Below are positions 24,393-33,600 of a stretch of DNA of 54,890 bases, in pieces. The notes under the pieces are model-generated. The model saw only the letters and a program-made list of their open reading frames with translations. It had not been told where the DNA came from and made no database searches. The stretch comes from Bacillus pseudomycoides. Its GTDB lineage: Bacteria; Bacillota; Bacilli; Bacillales; Bacillaceae_G. The stretch lies in assembly GCF_002551005.1 (NCBI RefSeq), contig NZ_NVOY01000009.1:255344-310233 (forward strand). Direction: 5' to 3'. Numbering within the stretch: position 1 is the first letter of the stretch; each line of letters opens with the position of its first letter. The position numbers were made by a program, and so were the translations under genes.

Positions 24393-27300
24393 ATGAAGAA
24401 GGTAGATGTGAAAGAATTAGCTGTAAGGAGAGAAGCTCGAATTCGTAAGCAATGGAATGAACAGAATACCTTTGTGCAATCGATTCGAAATCGTGAAGGT
24501 GCACAATCTTTCGTATTTTATGAAGGACCGCCAACTGCGAATGGACTTCCGCATGTTGGGCATGCCCTTGGACGTACCATTAAAGATTTGGTTGCAAGAT
24601 ATAAAACGATGACAGGATATAAAGTACTGCGTAAGGCTGGATGGGATACACATGGATTACCAGTGGAATTAGGCGTTGAAAAGCAGCTTGGTATTTCTGG
24701 TAAATATGATATTGAAAAGTACGGTGTAGAAGCCTTTCTGGCAAAGTGTAAAGAGAGTGTATTTACGTATGAAAAGCAGTGGCGTGAGTTTACAGAGAGT
24801 ATTGGTTACTGGGTTGATATGGATGCGCCGTATATCACGTTAGATAATTCCTATATTGAAAGTGTTTGGCATGTTCTTGGGACGATTCATGAAAAAGGAT
24901 TGCTGTATAAAGGTCACCGCGTTTCTCCTTATTGCCCAAGCTGCCAAACATCATTAAGCTCACATGAGGTGGCGCAAGGATATAAAACAGTGAAGGATTT
25001 AAGTGCAACAGTTAAATTTCAGCTTACAGATCGGGAAAACGAGTATCTTCTCGGCTGGACAACGACGCCATGGACGCTTCCAGCTAATGTAGCGCTAGCA
25101 GTTCACCCAGAGCTGGAATATGTGAGGGTGCAGCAAGGGAATGAGGTTTATATTGTGGCGAAAGAGTTAGTGAAAGATGTTCTGCAGCAAGAGTATAAAG
25201 TGTTATCTGTTCACAGGGGAAGCGAGTTAACAGGTCTTTCTTATATACCGCCATTTCAATTTGCAGAAGTCACAAATGGTTATTTTGTTGTAAATGCTGA
25301 TTTTGTCACAGCCAATAGCGGTACTGGAATTGTTCATATTGCACCTGCATACGGAGAAGATGATTATAAAGTGGTCCAAGAACATGGACTATCATTTGTG
25401 AATGTTGTAAACGAGAAGGGAGAATATACAGCTGATGTTCCTTTTTTACAAGGGAAATTTGTAAAAGAATGTGATATTGATATTGTTCGCTATTTAGCTG
25501 AGCATGGTCTTCTTTATCATAAGGAGAAGTATGAACATAGTTATCCGCATTGTTGGCGCTGTGATTCACCGCTACTTTATTACGCAAATGAAAGTTGGTT
25601 CATTCGAACAACTGCGTTAAAAGAGCAATTTTTACAAAATAATAATGAAGTAACATGGCATCCAGAACATATCCAACATGGTCGGTTTGGTAACTTTTTA
25701 GAAAACATGGTGGATTGGAACATTAGCCGGAAACGATATTGGGGTACACCGCTAAATGTATGGGAGTGTACAGCTTGTTACCATCAATTTGCACCGAGAA
25801 GCATTGAAGAATTAAGAAAATACGCAATTGGAATGGTTGATGAAAATATTGAATTGCATAAACCATATGTAGATGAAGTGAAAATTAGTTGCCCAGAATG
25901 CAGTGAAACAATGAAACGAACGCCAGAAGTAATTGATGTTTGGTTTGATAGTGGTTCGATGCCGTTTGCTCAGTATCATTATCCATTTGAAAATAAAGAG
26001 TTATTTGAAGAACAGTTTCCAGCGGATGTGATTGCTGAAGGAATTGATCAGACGCGCGGTTGGTTTTATAGCTTACTTGCGGTGTCTACTCTGTACACCG
26101 GAAGAGCGCCGTATAAGCGTGTATTATCACTTGGGCATGTGTTAGATGAAAATGGGCAAAAAATGTCAAAAAGTAAAGGGAATGCGTTAGACCCAGTAGA
26201 TTTAGTAGAGAAATTTGGAGCGGATGCTTTAAGGTGGGCGCTGCTTGTAGATAGTGCGCCGTGGAATCCGAAACGATTTTCAGAACGAACTGTACAAGAA
26301 GCAAAGTCGAAACTAGTTGATACGTTGTTAAATGTATATAGCTTTTATGTATTGTACGCGAATTTAGATGGATACAATCCAAAACAGGAATATCGTACAA
26401 AGAAAACAAAACTGGATGAATGGGTATTATCAAGGCTGCATAGTACGATTCAGAAGGTAAGTATAGCTTTAGAAAATTATCAATTTACAACAGCTGCACG
26501 TGAAATAGCGTTATTAGTTGAAGAAGTAAGTAATTGGTATGTAAGGCGTTCACGCAATCGTTTTTGGGCATCTGGTATGAATGCTGAAAAAGCGGCAGCA
26601 TACGCTACACTTTACGAAGTACTTGTTACGATTAGTAAGCTGCTTGCTCCGTTTACACCATTTTTAGCTGAAGATATGCATTTCAATTTAGAAGGCAGCA
26701 GTGTTCATTTGGCGGATTATCCAGTATGTGAAGAAGCGCTAATTCAGAAACAGCTTGAAAGAGAGATGGCAGCTGTTTTACAAGTAGTTGAGCTTGGACG
26801 TAGCATTCGTAATCAACACACATTAAAAGTAAAACAACCATTAGCAAAACTTGTTGTATTTGAGAATACGAAGGAAGAGATGGATTGGGATTCGTATAAA
26901 GAAATTATAATGGATGAGCTGAATGTGAAAGAAGTGACGATCGAACATAGTGAAGCGGAGTATTTGTCATATCAGTTAAAGCTAAACTTTAAACAAGCAG
27001 GACCGAAGTTTGGAAAACAAATCAATTTGGTCAATCATTGGTTGCAAAATTTATCTAATGAAGAAGTAAAAGTGTTTCTAAAGGATAAAAATGGAGCATG
27101 TCAATTGTCGTCTGGAGAAGTTGTCACAGTAACATTAGAAGATGTGTTTGTTGAAAAAGTACCGAAAACAGGATTTGCTGATGCTGCGAATGGGATATAT
27201 ACCGTTATGGTGGACACGAATGTGACGGTTGAATTGCTGGAGGAAGGAATGGCGCGAGAATTTATTCGCGCTGTGCAGGAATATCGCAAACAATTGAATT

Positions 27301-27497
27301 TGCCAGTAAATTTGCGAGTAGACATTGAAATTGAATGCGACGAGGAATTACAGGATGTAATGATGAAGTATAAAGAATTACTGCAAGAAAACTTACTGAT
27401 GAAACAATTATTTATCATGGAATCGATGCAACAGGCAAAACAAATCCAAGTAGGAAATAAGCAGGTATTGATTCATCTTAGAGCGAACGAAATATAA
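24393..27497 (+). CDS. ileS: Isoleucyl-tRNA synthetase, eukaryote-like type 2
   Basis: A 1034-residue class I synthetase. The catalytic motif is [22 protein letters not shown] at 54-57; the KMSKS loop is [14 protein letters not shown] (590-594). Cys pairs of zinc-knuckle type occur in CPSCQTS and CPECSET, and the CP1 editing domain includes [17 protein letters not shown]. The overall motif style ([22 protein letters not shown]) and length match the eukaryote-like IleRS2 that in B. anthracis and relatives is mupirocin-tolerant (established for the family, not tested here). It should therefore be a second IleRS; the housekeeping copy is elsewhere. AAGGAGTGATT precedes ATG 24393. Regulated by the T-box just upstream. 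Confidence 0.94.
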   Translation: MKKVDVKELAVRREARIRKQWNEQNTFVQSIRNREGAQSFVFYEGPPTANGLPHVGHALGRTIKDLVARYKTMTGYKVLRKAGWDTHGLPVELGVEKQLGISGKYDIEKYGVEAFLAKCKESVFTYEKQWREFTESIGYWVDMDAPYITLDNSYIESVWHVLGTIHEKGLLYKGHRVSPYCPSCQTSLSSHEVAQGYKTVKDLSATVKFQLTDRENEYLLGWTTTPWTLPANVALAVHPELEYVRVQQGNEVYIVAKELVKDVLQQEYKVLSVHRGSELTGLSYIPPFQFAEVTNGYFVVNADFVTANSGTGIVHIAPAYGEDDYKVVQEHGLSFVNVVNEKGEYTADVPFLQGKFVKECDIDIVRYLAEHGLLYHKEKYEHSYPHCWRCDSPLLYYANESWFIRTTALKEQFLQNNNEVTWHPEHIQHGRFGNFLENMVDWNISRKRYWGTPLNVWECTACYHQFAPRSIEELRKYAIGMVDENIELHKPYVDEVKISCPECSETMKRTPEVIDVWFDSGSMPFAQYHYPFENKELFEEQFPADVIAEGIDQTRGWFYSLLAVSTLYTGRAPYKRVLSLGHVLDENGQKMSKSKGNALDPVDLVEKFGADALRWALLVDSAPWNPKRFSERTVQEAKSKLVDTLLNVYSFYVLYANLDGYNPKQEYRTKKTKLDEWVLSRLHSTIQKVSIALENYQFTTAAREIALLVEEVSNWYVRRSRNRFWASGMNAEKAAAYATLYEVLVTISKLLAPFTPFLAEDMHFNLEGSSVHLADYPVCEEALIQKQLEREMAAVLQVVELGRSIRNQHTLKVKQPLAKLVVFENTKEEMDWDSYKEIIMDELNVKEVTIEHSEAEYLSYQLKLNFKQAGPKFGKQINLVNHWLQNLSNEEVKVFLKDKNGACQLSSGEVVTVTLEDVFVEKVPKTGFADAANGIYTVMVDTNVTVELLEEGMAREFIRAVQEYRKQLNLPVNLRVDIEIECDEELQDVMMKYKELLQENLLMKQLFIMESMQQAKQIQVGNKQVLIHLRANEI

Positions 27498-27504
27498 GAT
27501 AAGA

Positions 27505-27534
27505 AAAACAGAGTGTACGCTCTGTTTTTTCTTT
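27505..27534 (+). terminator. Rho-independent terminator
   Basis: AAAACAGAG pairs with CTCTGTTTT, loop TGTACG, followed by a T run, 8 bases after the ileS stop. Confidence 0.88.
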
Positions 27535-27608
27535 TAAAAAACTGTGAAAAACATTGTATGTTCTATAGCTAGTATATAAAATTATGAAAAAAAGAATGGA
27601 GTGAAAAG

Positions 27609-30600
27609 ATGCGAGATTTTGAGACATTAAGGGTATATGTAAAAAAGAAAGAATTTTTAAATGGTTTATCGGAAATTCAAAAGGAAATTGAGGAAATAAG
27701 AGAAAAAAATTCCCTTTCCTATATGAAAGAACGGTTAGGTGAAATCTCTTCAGAAGAAGATTTTTATACACTCATTCAACTGTTGGATGAAGGATTGATG
27801 CCATCTTATAGTAGATTTGTGGTGCGATATGCACATCGTCGTTTTAACAGTTTTCGGACGCTTACTTGGTTTTGTGATGATTTAATTGATGAACGAAAAT
27901 CATTAGATGCAGAAGATTTGTTAAAAGAGGCATTGCAAAAAGAAGATAATGCTATTAAAAAAGAGCAGCTTGCAAAGGCATATTTCGTATTGGCACGCTG
28001 CATACTTGAAATGCGTCGTTATGAGGAAGCTTATACTTATATGAATAATGCAGAAGAGTTAAGTGAGATTCCGATTTTTGATAAATGGGGCTACTTTTAT
28101 TTATTTAAAGGCGATTGGCTAAAGGCAGAAGAAGTACTGCGAAAAGGAATGGATTGTGAGGAATGTGCAGATACATCAACATATTTATTGGCTGAGTTGT
28201 ATTCTATGAAAGGGGAGCATGAAAAATCATTACAAATCATTACGGAAGCGATGAGGAAATTTCCACAAGTTCCGTTCTTTTACTTAGAAAAGATCAAAAG
28301 ATTATATGATAAAAAAGCATATGATGAGTTGAGCCAAGTTTTACATGAAGTTCAAAACTTGTTGCCATTTCATAGTTATCAACCGTATTTCTCACAAATT
28401 TGGGCGGAATTCTATTATATGAAAGGTGATTGGACTACTCTACAAACATTGCTAGAAAACGAGAATAGTTTAAAAGATTCTCCTTATCACAACGCACTGC
28501 GCTTTGTTGAGAAAAAAGAAGTGATGCTTTCAATTATACCTGTCGTGCAGAAAGATAACTTTTGCGTACCTGCAAGTATAGAAATGGTATTGAAGCTTTT
28601 TGGAAAACACAAAACGCAAGATGAAATTGCCAAGCACATTTTTGATGGAATAGGATCAAAGTTATCAAAAACAGTTGAATACGTAGAAGCGATCGGTTAT
28701 AAAAGTCGTTTCTTTGTAGGTACAGTAAATATGTATAAAAAATTTATCGATGCCGGTGTTCCGGTTTTGCTTAGTGTCGATATAGATCATGTTTCACATG
28801 TGCAATTGGTAGTTGGCTATAATGATCAGCTGCAAGTTTTATATATTCAAGATCCAAATTTTGCAGAGCGCATACTTGTTACATATGAAGAATTTGCAAA
28901 GCAGTATGTAAATACGAATTATTTATCCATCGCAATTGTTCCAAACGAGAAAAGTGAGCTTCTTTCTTCATTATGTAAAGAAGATGATTGGTATTTCCGG
29001 CGCATCTTTTCGTTAACAGATCAAATGGAATTTGCTGAACATGACGATGTGGAAAATTTATTAAGGCTTTTACACGAGCATAAAGAAAATCCGTATACAT
29101 GGCTATATGCGATTAAGCATTTAGATTTACAAGATGGAAAGGAGTTTGTATATAACTGTGCAAAGCGCGCTTTATATGCTTATCCGGAATCTGATTATGT
29201 AAAACTTCATGCAGCGCAATGTTTTGTGCGCATCGAAGAACTAGAACAAGCATATACAGTATTAGAACAAGTAAATCATAAAGTTGTTAATCCATTCTAT
29301 CATTTTACTCAAGGACGCATTGCGTTCGATGAATCTCGTTATGATGATATGATTGCTAGTTTTCGTGCGTCGCTCCAGCTAGACCCTGATCAGCCAGTAG
29401 CTTGGAGTTATATGGCCATTGGATATATGTATTTAGATGATTTGAAGCAGGCTCTAAAGTATTCATCTATTGCAACGAGTCGTCACGAAGATCGTTTTGT
29501 TTTCGTTAATCATGCCCTTATTTTAATGGATGCGGACCAAAACGAAGAAGCATATGAAGTGTTTACTACGTTGTTAAAACAATATAAACGAGACGGATAT
29601 GTCTGGTGTGAGCGTGCTAGGTGTGCTCATAAATTAGGAAAGTTAAGATCGGCAATTCGCGGACTTCAAGTTGGCAAGGAATTAGATCGTCAACTACCGC
29701 TTCCATATATCATGTTAGCTAATATTTATGAAGCAGAATTAGACGAGGAAAGAAAAGCAGAAGAGGTTTTACTAGAAGGAATGCAACATGATGTCCAATC
29801 AGCTGCATTATACGCGAAATTAGGTGACTTTTATTTAGAACGAGAGCAATATGAAAAAGCACTGAAAATGTATGAAGTCGGGCTTCAACATGACGAGGAA
29901 GATGCATCCTGTCATATAGGAATCAGTGAAGTTTACATGAAACAAAAAAACTATGAAACAGGGAAACAATATATTTTTAGACTGAAAGAACAGTTTACTG
30001 AAGATAGCGACTTCCTTATTAATGCTGGAAAAATATTATGGAATGCTGCTATGGATCAAAACATTGAACAAAGAGAATTAGAATCAGCTCTAACGATAAT
30101 GGAAGAAGGAATCGTTTGTATACAAAATAATTTCCAGGATGCATTAGAAATATATGTAACCCAACTAGAAGATACACCGTTTTTACAAAGAGGAATTTCG
30201 TTTTTAAGTACTTTAGTTGAAAAAGATAATCGAAATATAGATTATTTATGTTATTTAGGTATTTTACAGGAGTCGGCTGGAAATTATATGAAAGCTATTC
30301 AACTGTATGAGCGAGCAGTGCAGATCACTGAAGATCCATTCCCGCATTTTAGGATCGGGGAAGTGTATAAAACATTGGAAGAATGGGAACAAGCAAAAAA
30401 AGCTTTTTTACAATGCGTGAAACGAGATTCTACTTTTGCGATGGCGCATTTAAAATTGGCTGAAATTTACTTTGTGGAAGAAAATTTAGAAAGCGAACAA
30501 CATCATATGTTTGCAGGTTGTAAACATGCACCTTTATTAGTAAATATGGAACATTTAGCGAATATATCAGTAAAAGTTGGGCGTCATAAGGAACTGATTA

Positions 30601-31817
30601 CAGCTTTAAACAAAAAGAAAGGGATTGTTTCTGAAGTATGGCGTTTAAATAGCCTTGCATATGTGTACGGGGCATCTGGTGATGGGCAGAAAGAACGTGT
30701 TTATATAGAACAGGCGCTAGCAAAGGAAAATAATCACGAAGAGATATTACATCATTATGCGAAAATATTACTTGCTTCTCATGAAAAAGAAGGCTTACAT
30801 GTTATTGAAAAGCTTATTATGCAAAATGTTCACAATGAAGAAGTGTATGTAACATATATAGAAGAGTTGAGAAAGCGAAGAAAAAGTATAAGTGATAGTT
30901 TGGGGAATTTAGACATATCAAACGAAGAAAAAAGCTATGCGTTTATGTATGCAGCTTCTGCACTTGAACAAAAATTTATGGAACAGATGGTGAAAGAAGA
31001 ACAAGCAGGAGCATTTTTTACGAAAATGTATCGCCGCATTCGAAAACGTGCGCAAGATGTACTTTCTATTACATCTATTATTGATTTGTATGAAACGGCA
31101 ATTCAGCTAAATCAAGAGAACTATACAGCGGTACAGCGATTTTCCCACTTTTATGTAAATGGTGATTTTAATGATGATGCAATAGAAACATTGCGCAAGG
31201 CGCTTGGGAAACATTGGAATTATGAAATCGCCCATCAGTTAATTATGTTACTTTTAGAACATGCAGATGACAATGAGGCAAGGCTGCAAGAAGCATTGCG
31301 TGAAACAGAGTACATTTTGCAAGAAAGGCCGATGGACGCATCGATTCGAATGCTGCAAGGCACGATATTACTAGATTTACAAAGGGAAGAAGAAGGAGAA
31401 TATATTCTCCGTGCTTTAATAGAGGATGTTCCGATGATGAATGGTAATTTTATACATTTAGGTGCTCATTACAATAATCAAGAGCGTTACCGAGAAGCGA
31501 TTGCTATATTGGAAAAAGGATTAGAGCATCATCCAGAAGAGGATGAACTATATATAGGTCTTGGTGTTTCATATCATTTAAACGGTGATACAAAAAGAGC
31601 GTTGGAGCTCATGGATGATGTGTTATTGATGGATGAATCACATTTGAATGCCAGGTATAATAAAGCATGCTATTTAGCTGTATTAAATCGAAATGAAGAA
31701 GCGACCGCTGAATTAGAGCGCGTATTACAAGAAGATGAAAGCGGCTATTTTGCAGAATTAATGGAAGAGGACCCAGATCTAATACGTATTAAAAAATATG
31801 TAAAGCAGTATATTTGA
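27609..31817 (+). CDS. Giant TPR protein with embedded C39-like domain
   Basis: A 1402-residue protein without signal peptide or membrane segments, so probably cytoplasmic. TPR-type helical pairs span about residues 80-300 and again 470-1390 (SYMAIGYMYLDDLKQALKYS, YEKALKMYEVGLQHDEED, YREAIAILEKGLEHHPEEDE). Between them, at about 305-445, sits a papain-like C39 domain: VVQKDNFCVPASIEMVLKLF (Cys319), HVSHVQLVVGY (His397) and YIQDPNF (Asp415), giving a complete Cys-His-Asp triad. C39 domains are usually found in bacteriocin exporters or secreted peptidases; a free cytoplasmic one inside a TPR scaffold is unusual. AATGGAGTG precedes ATG 27609. A terminator separates it from ileS, so it is its own unit. 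Function unknown. Confidence 0.87.
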   Translation: MRDFETLRVYVKKKEFLNGLSEIQKEIEEIREKNSLSYMKERLGEISSEEDFYTLIQLLDEGLMPSYSRFVVRYAHRRFNSFRTLTWFCDDLIDERKSLDAEDLLKEALQKEDNAIKKEQLAKAYFVLARCILEMRRYEEAYTYMNNAEELSEIPIFDKWGYFYLFKGDWLKAEEVLRKGMDCEECADTSTYLLAELYSMKGEHEKSLQIITEAMRKFPQVPFFYLEKIKRLYDKKAYDELSQVLHEVQNLLPFHSYQPYFSQIWAEFYYMKGDWTTLQTLLENENSLKDSPYHNALRFVEKKEVMLSIIPVVQKDNFCVPASIEMVLKLFGKHKTQDEIAKHIFDGIGSKLSKTVEYVEAIGYKSRFFVGTVNMYKKFIDAGVPVLLSVDIDHVSHVQLVVGYNDQLQVLYIQDPNFAERILVTYEEFAKQYVNTNYLSIAIVPNEKSELLSSLCKEDDWYFRRIFSLTDQMEFAEHDDVENLLRLLHEHKENPYTWLYAIKHLDLQDGKEFVYNCAKRALYAYPESDYVKLHAAQCFVRIEELEQAYTVLEQVNHKVVNPFYHFTQGRIAFDESRYDDMIASFRASLQLDPDQPVAWSYMAIGYMYLDDLKQALKYSSIATSRHEDRFVFVNHALILMDADQNEEAYEVFTTLLKQYKRDGYVWCERARCAHKLGKLRSAIRGLQVGKELDRQLPLPYIMLANIYEAELDEERKAEEVLLEGMQHDVQSAALYAKLGDFYLEREQYEKALKMYEVGLQHDEEDASCHIGISEVYMKQKNYETGKQYIFRLKEQFTEDSDFLINAGKILWNAAMDQNIEQRELESALTIMEEGIVCIQNNFQDALEIYVTQLEDTPFLQRGISFLSTLVEKDNRNIDYLCYLGILQESAGNYMKAIQLYERAVQITEDPFPHFRIGEVYKTLEEWEQAKKAFLQCVKRDSTFAMAHLKLAEIYFVEENLESEQHHMFAGCKHAPLLVNMEHLANISVKVGRHKELITALNKKKGIVSEVWRLNSLAYVYGASGDGQKERVYIEQALAKENNHEEILHHYAKILLASHEKEGLHVIEKLIMQNVHNEEVYVTYIEELRKRRKSISDSLGNLDISNEEKSYAFMYAASALEQKFMEQMVKEEQAGAFFTKMYRRIRKRAQDVLSITSIIDLYETAIQLNQENYTAVQRFSHFYVNGDFNDDAIETLRKALGKHWNYEIAHQLIMLLLEHADDNEARLQEALRETEYILQERPMDASIRMLQGTILLDLQREEEGEYILRALIEDVPMMNGNFIHLGAHYNNQERYREAIAILEKGLEHHPEEDELYIGLGVSYHLNGDTKRALELMDDVLLMDESHLNARYNKACYLAVLNRNEEATAELERVLQEDESGYFAELMEEDPDLIRIKKYVKQYI

Positions 31818-31904
31818 TGAATTTTTGGAAAGTTTATAACAAAACCATATCGGATGAACTGAAGAAGTAAGAGAAATAACTTTTCAAATTATTAAAAAAA
31901 TAAC

Positions 31905-31933
31905 TTGCATTTCGTTGTTTGAAAGGATAGAAT
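31905..31933 (+). promoter_or_regulatory. Sigma-A type promoter of the aspS T-box
   Basis: TTGCAT at 31905-31910 and TAGAAT at 31928-31933 with 17-base spacing. Confidence 0.6.
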
Positions 31934-31947
31934 ATTCCGTAAATATA

Positions 31948-32175
31948 AAAAGCGATGAGCAGGAAAAGTACATCGTGAACTGATCTACAGAGAGCAATCG
32001 GTAGCTGAGAAGATTGCGATGCAGCGTGATGGAAAGACACCTGTGAGTGTTATTTTGAGCGTGAACAACTAGTAAAAGTAAACGGAACCTACCGTTATCA
32101 GGCGAAAAGTGGTCAATATGACAATTTGGGTGGTACCGCGGTGAAATCCGTCCCTTTTATAGGGGCGGATTTTTG
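31948..32175 (+). promoter_or_regulatory. T-box leader, specifier GAC (Asp)
   Basis: AGTA of the S-turn is at 31967-31970 with CATC after it, pairing with GATG just before GAA at 32032-32034. One base later comes GAC at 32036-32038, an aspartate codon, then A. The same GAA-N-codon-A arrangement gives CGC and ATC in the other two leaders, which supports this reading. The T-box TGGGTGGTACCGCGG ends at 32141, followed by the terminator AAATCCGTCCC / GGGGCGGATTTTT. The leader should respond to uncharged tRNA-Asp. Confidence 0.92.
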
Positions 32176-32200
32176 TATTTTTTGAAAGGGGTGAGCGGCC

Positions 32201-32299
32201 GTGGGTGATGATGACAACGATAATAATAAATTTACAATCATACAATTAATAGTAGGAGGCGGAATGTATGAGTCAACAAATGAAGCGGTCGCTTATTAG
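32201..32299 (+). CDS. Candidate Asp/Asn-rich leader peptide upstream of aspS2
   Basis: GTG 32201 is preceded by AAAGGGGTGA at 32185-32194, a good ribosome binding site. The 32-codon frame begins MGDDDNDNNKFTIIQLIV and ends with NEAVAY at TAG 32297-32299. Seven of residues 3-9 are Asp or Asn (codons GAT GAT GAC AAC GAT AAT AAT), the amino acids handled by the downstream enzyme. The frame covers the aspS2 ribosome binding site (AGGAGG, 32254-32259) and overlaps its start by 32 bases. A ribosome paused at codons 3-9 would leave that site free, while one reading through would pass over it. This suggests translational control added to the T-box, but chance in an AT-rich stretch is possible. Not tested. 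Confidence 0.5.
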   Translation: MGDDDNDNNKFTIIQLIVGGGMYESTNEAVAY

Positions 32300-33560
32300 C
32301 GAATGTACACCGCATGAAACAGTTGTATTACAAGGATGGGTGAAGAAAATTCGTCATTTAGGGAATATTAGCTTTTTATTACTTCGTGATCGAACAGGCG
32401 TCATGCAATGTGTACTTGAAAAAGAATGGTCTGGATATAAAGTAGAAGTAGAAAGTGTTGTGCAAGTTACAGGAAAAGTAATTGAGACAGAGAAAACGGA
32501 ACTTGGAGTAGAGTTGTTAGTAGAGGATGTGCAGCTTATAAATGGCGCTGAGCCAATTCCATTTGAAGTGAATAAAAAGAAACTGCAGGTCGGTTTAGAT
32601 CAAATGATACATTCACGAACGCTATCACTTCGCCATGAACAAGTGCAAGCGATTTTTACAATTAAATCAATGTTTGCACATGCCTTTAGCGAATATTTAC
32701 TACAACATGATTTTACAAGAATTTTCACACCGAAAATTGTTTCACAAGGAGCGGAAGGCGGAGCAAACGTATTTCAGTTTCAATATTTTGAAAAAGAAGC
32801 ATATTTAGCGCAATCACCGCAGTTTTACAAACAAATGATGGTTGCGGGTGGATTAGAACGTGTTTTTGAAGTGGCACCTGTGTACCGCGCTGAACATCAC
32901 AATTCATCTCGTCATTTAAACGAATACATTTCCTTAGACGTTGAACTTGCATTTATTGAAGACTTTTATGAAGTAATGAAACTTGAAACGGACATACTTC
33001 GGTATATGTTTGGAAAAGTACAGCAATATTGTGCAAAGGAGTTACAGTTGCTTCAAATTGAAATTCCGGTTATTACAAACATTCCAAAACTAACGGTGAC
33101 GGAAGCACAAAACATTTTACAAAAAGAGTATCGAAAAGAATCACCGATAGGCGATTTAGATTCAGAAGGAGAAAAATTGCTTGGGAAGTATGTAAAAGAA
33201 ACATATAATAGTGATTTTGTCTTTATCACTCATTATCCGAAAGAAACACGTCCGATGTATACAATGCCAAATCAAGAGAATCCTTCTATCACAGACTCTT
33301 TTGATTTATTGTATAAGGGATTGGAAATTACATCGGGGGCGCAGCGTATTCACAATTATGATATGTTAATTCGCTCCTTTGAAGAAAAGGGATTGAATGT
33401 AGAAAACTTTCAATCGTATATCGATACGTTCCGATATGGATGCCCGCCGCATGGTGGATTTGCGATTGGATTAGAACGGCTTGTATATAAATTTTTAAAC
33501 TTATCAAACGTTCGTGAAGCAAGCGCATTTCCGAGAGACTGTACACGGTTAGTGCCGTAA
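32268..33560 (+). CDS. aspS2: Archaeal-type aspartyl-tRNA synthetase, probably non-discriminating
   Basis: A 430-residue class II synthetase, much shorter than bacterial AspRS (~590) because it lacks the GAD insertion. The N-terminal OB-fold anticodon domain covers about 1-105 (VVLQGWVKKIRHLGNISFLL). Catalytic features are GAEGGANVFQFQYF, LAQSPQFYKQMM, motif 2 VAPVYRAEHHNSSRHLNEY and motif 3 GGFAIGLERLVYKFL with NVREASAFPRD, typical of archaeal AspRS. Such enzymes often charge both tRNA-Asp and tRNA-Asn, the latter then amidated by GatCAB. AGGAGG lies 8 bases before ATG 32268. The archaeal-type AsnRS subgroup is close, but the GAC T-box specifier favours Asp. Probably an inducible second copy. 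Confidence 0.88.
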   Translation: MSQQMKRSLISECTPHETVVLQGWVKKIRHLGNISFLLLRDRTGVMQCVLEKEWSGYKVEVESVVQVTGKVIETEKTELGVELLVEDVQLINGAEPIPFEVNKKKLQVGLDQMIHSRTLSLRHEQVQAIFTIKSMFAHAFSEYLLQHDFTRIFTPKIVSQGAEGGANVFQFQYFEKEAYLAQSPQFYKQMMVAGGLERVFEVAPVYRAEHHNSSRHLNEYISLDVELAFIEDFYEVMKLETDILRYMFGKVQQYCAKELQLLQIEIPVITNIPKLTVTEAQNILQKEYRKESPIGDLDSEGEKLLGKYVKETYNSDFVFITHYPKETRPMYTMPNQENPSITDSFDLLYKGLEITSGAQRIHNYDMLIRSFEEKGLNVENFQSYIDTFRYGCPPHGGFAIGLERLVYKFLNLSNVREASAFPRDCTRLVP

Positions 33561-33572
33561 TATAAAGTGAAA

Positions 33573-33600
33573 TAATCCCCGGTATAAAACCGGGGATTTG
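33573..33600. terminator. Rho-independent terminator between convergent genes
   Basis: AATCCCCGGT pairs with ACCGGGGATT, 6-nt loop, T-rich on both sides. It lies between aspS2 and the minus-strand amj gene. Confidence 0.9.
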
